A DNA stretch of 6,378 bases from NCBI GenBank assembly GCA_003567055.1, contig PXAW01000272.1, forward strand, positions 1 through 6,378. The letters run 5' to 3'. Positions 6,108-6,378 of the stretch are shown piece after piece. The translations under genes and the position numbers were made by a program. A model generated the notes under the pieces. The model made no database searches. It worked only from the letters and a program-made list of their open reading frames with translations, and was not told the DNA's origin. How positions within the stretch are numbered: position 1 is the first letter of the stretch; every line of letters starts with the position of its first letter. Source of the stretch: Hyphomicrobiales bacterium (lineage in GTDB: Bacteria > Pseudomonadota > Alphaproteobacteria > Rhizobiales > Beijerinckiaceae).

Positions 6108-6378
6108 GCTCCGCTCCCGCCCGCGCGCGCCGGATAGCGCTCCGTGAGCAGCGCATGGACGAGCCGCGCGGCCTGCGCTTCGCCGCCCTTGGGGCGCCCT
6201 GGTTTGGCATTGGGCACCCAGCCGTAGATGTCGAAATGCAGATAGCTCTGCGCTTGCTCCACGAAGCGGCGCAGGAACAGCCCGGCAATGATCGCGCCGG
6301 CGAAGGAATTGCCGGAAATATGATTCAGATCCGCCACGGAGGAACGCAACAGATCGTCATAGGGCTGCCAGAGCGGCA
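6104..6378 (-). CDS. M17-family leucyl aminopeptidase (C-terminal part; start lies beyond the right edge)
   Basis: The last 90 or so codons of a leucyl aminopeptidase, a cytoplasmic metal-dependent exopeptidase that removes N-terminal residues from peptides. The visible part runs from the family's PLWQPYDDLL segment through SSVADLNHISGNSFAGAI and LFLRRFV to HFDIYGW and the GRPKGGEAQAARLV tail, a C-terminus common in alphaproteobacterial members. The metal ligands and the NTDAEGR-type motif of M17 enzymes would be further N-terminal, outside the window, so catalytic competence cannot be judged. A full member of the family is around 450-500 residues, so over three quarters of the gene is missing here. 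The frame is open to the edge; an in-frame TTG at 6349 is internal, not the start. Its stop TGA overlaps the ATG of the NlpC/P60 gene by four bases. Confidence 0.92.
   Translation of the reverse strand, partial: PLWQPYDDLLRSSVADLNHISGNSFAGAIIAGLFLRRFVEQAQSYLHFDIYGWVPNAKPGRPKGGEAQAARLVHALLTERYPARAGGSGA
6114..6117 (-). promoter_or_regulatory. Ribosome binding site of the NlpC/P60 gene, inside the aminopeptidase gene
   Basis: GGAG on the - strand stands six bases before the ATG at 6107, within the last codons of the M17 aminopeptidase. With the ATGA overlap it supports this start and points to re-initiation by ribosomes finishing the upstream gene. Confidence 0.6.

Noticed and set aside
5322..6137. 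271-codon open frame on the + strand
   Set aside because: It is antisense to the NlpC/P60 gene, which has a full catalytic triad and SH3 repeats on the other strand.
1..6378. Mobile element, phage or defence island
   Set aside because: No transposase, integrase, terminal repeats, tRNA or composition break is visible; the proteins are of housekeeping, envelope or metabolic types.

Overview
The window is GC-rich, densely coding DNA, typical of a bacterial chromosome. The protein families and their phrasing (a LytTR output domain, a LysM-tailed M48 lipoprotein, a D,D-carboxypeptidase ending in a Pro/Arg-rich tail, an M17 aminopeptidase coupled to an NlpC/P60 peptidase) point to an alphaproteobacterium, most likely in the Hyphomicrobiales (Rhizobiales). 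I cannot name a genus. No tRNA, rRNA, CRISPR array, insertion sequence or phage gene is visible.

Left block, + strand (1-2683): the 3' end of a LytTR-type transcriptional regulator, an exported staphylococcal-nuclease-fold protein whose start overlaps the regulator's end, and 16 bases later an M48 zinc metallopeptidase lipoprotein. The tight packing suggests one operon. Ten bases beyond lies the end of an oppositely oriented gene for an exported serine D-alanyl-D-alanine carboxypeptidase (2694-3839, - strand).

Middle: a 362-base non-coding region (3840-4201) separates the carboxypeptidase from a divergent EamA/DMT-type ten-helix transporter (4202-5110, + strand). The region holds a perfect 18-bp palindrome and an extra half-site one helical turn away, which makes it a candidate operator.

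Right block: the transporter converges on a - strand pair, a partial M17 leucyl aminopeptidase entering from the right edge and a cytoplasmic SH3-NlpC/P60 peptidase, joined by an ATGA overlap. The 106-base gap between transporter and NlpC/P60 gene is almost wholly a nested inverted repeat with an alternative, mutually exclusive hairpin at its right end.

Biologically, four of the seven genes are peptidases. Three of these have clear cell-envelope roles or links: outer-membrane quality control by the M48 lipoprotein, peptidoglycan stem-peptide trimming by the carboxypeptidase, and probable muropeptide recycling by the NlpC/P60 and M17 pair. I see no convincing new multi-gene system. The most unusual items are the two structured non-coding segments and the nuclease-fold protein with apparently lost catalytic residues.
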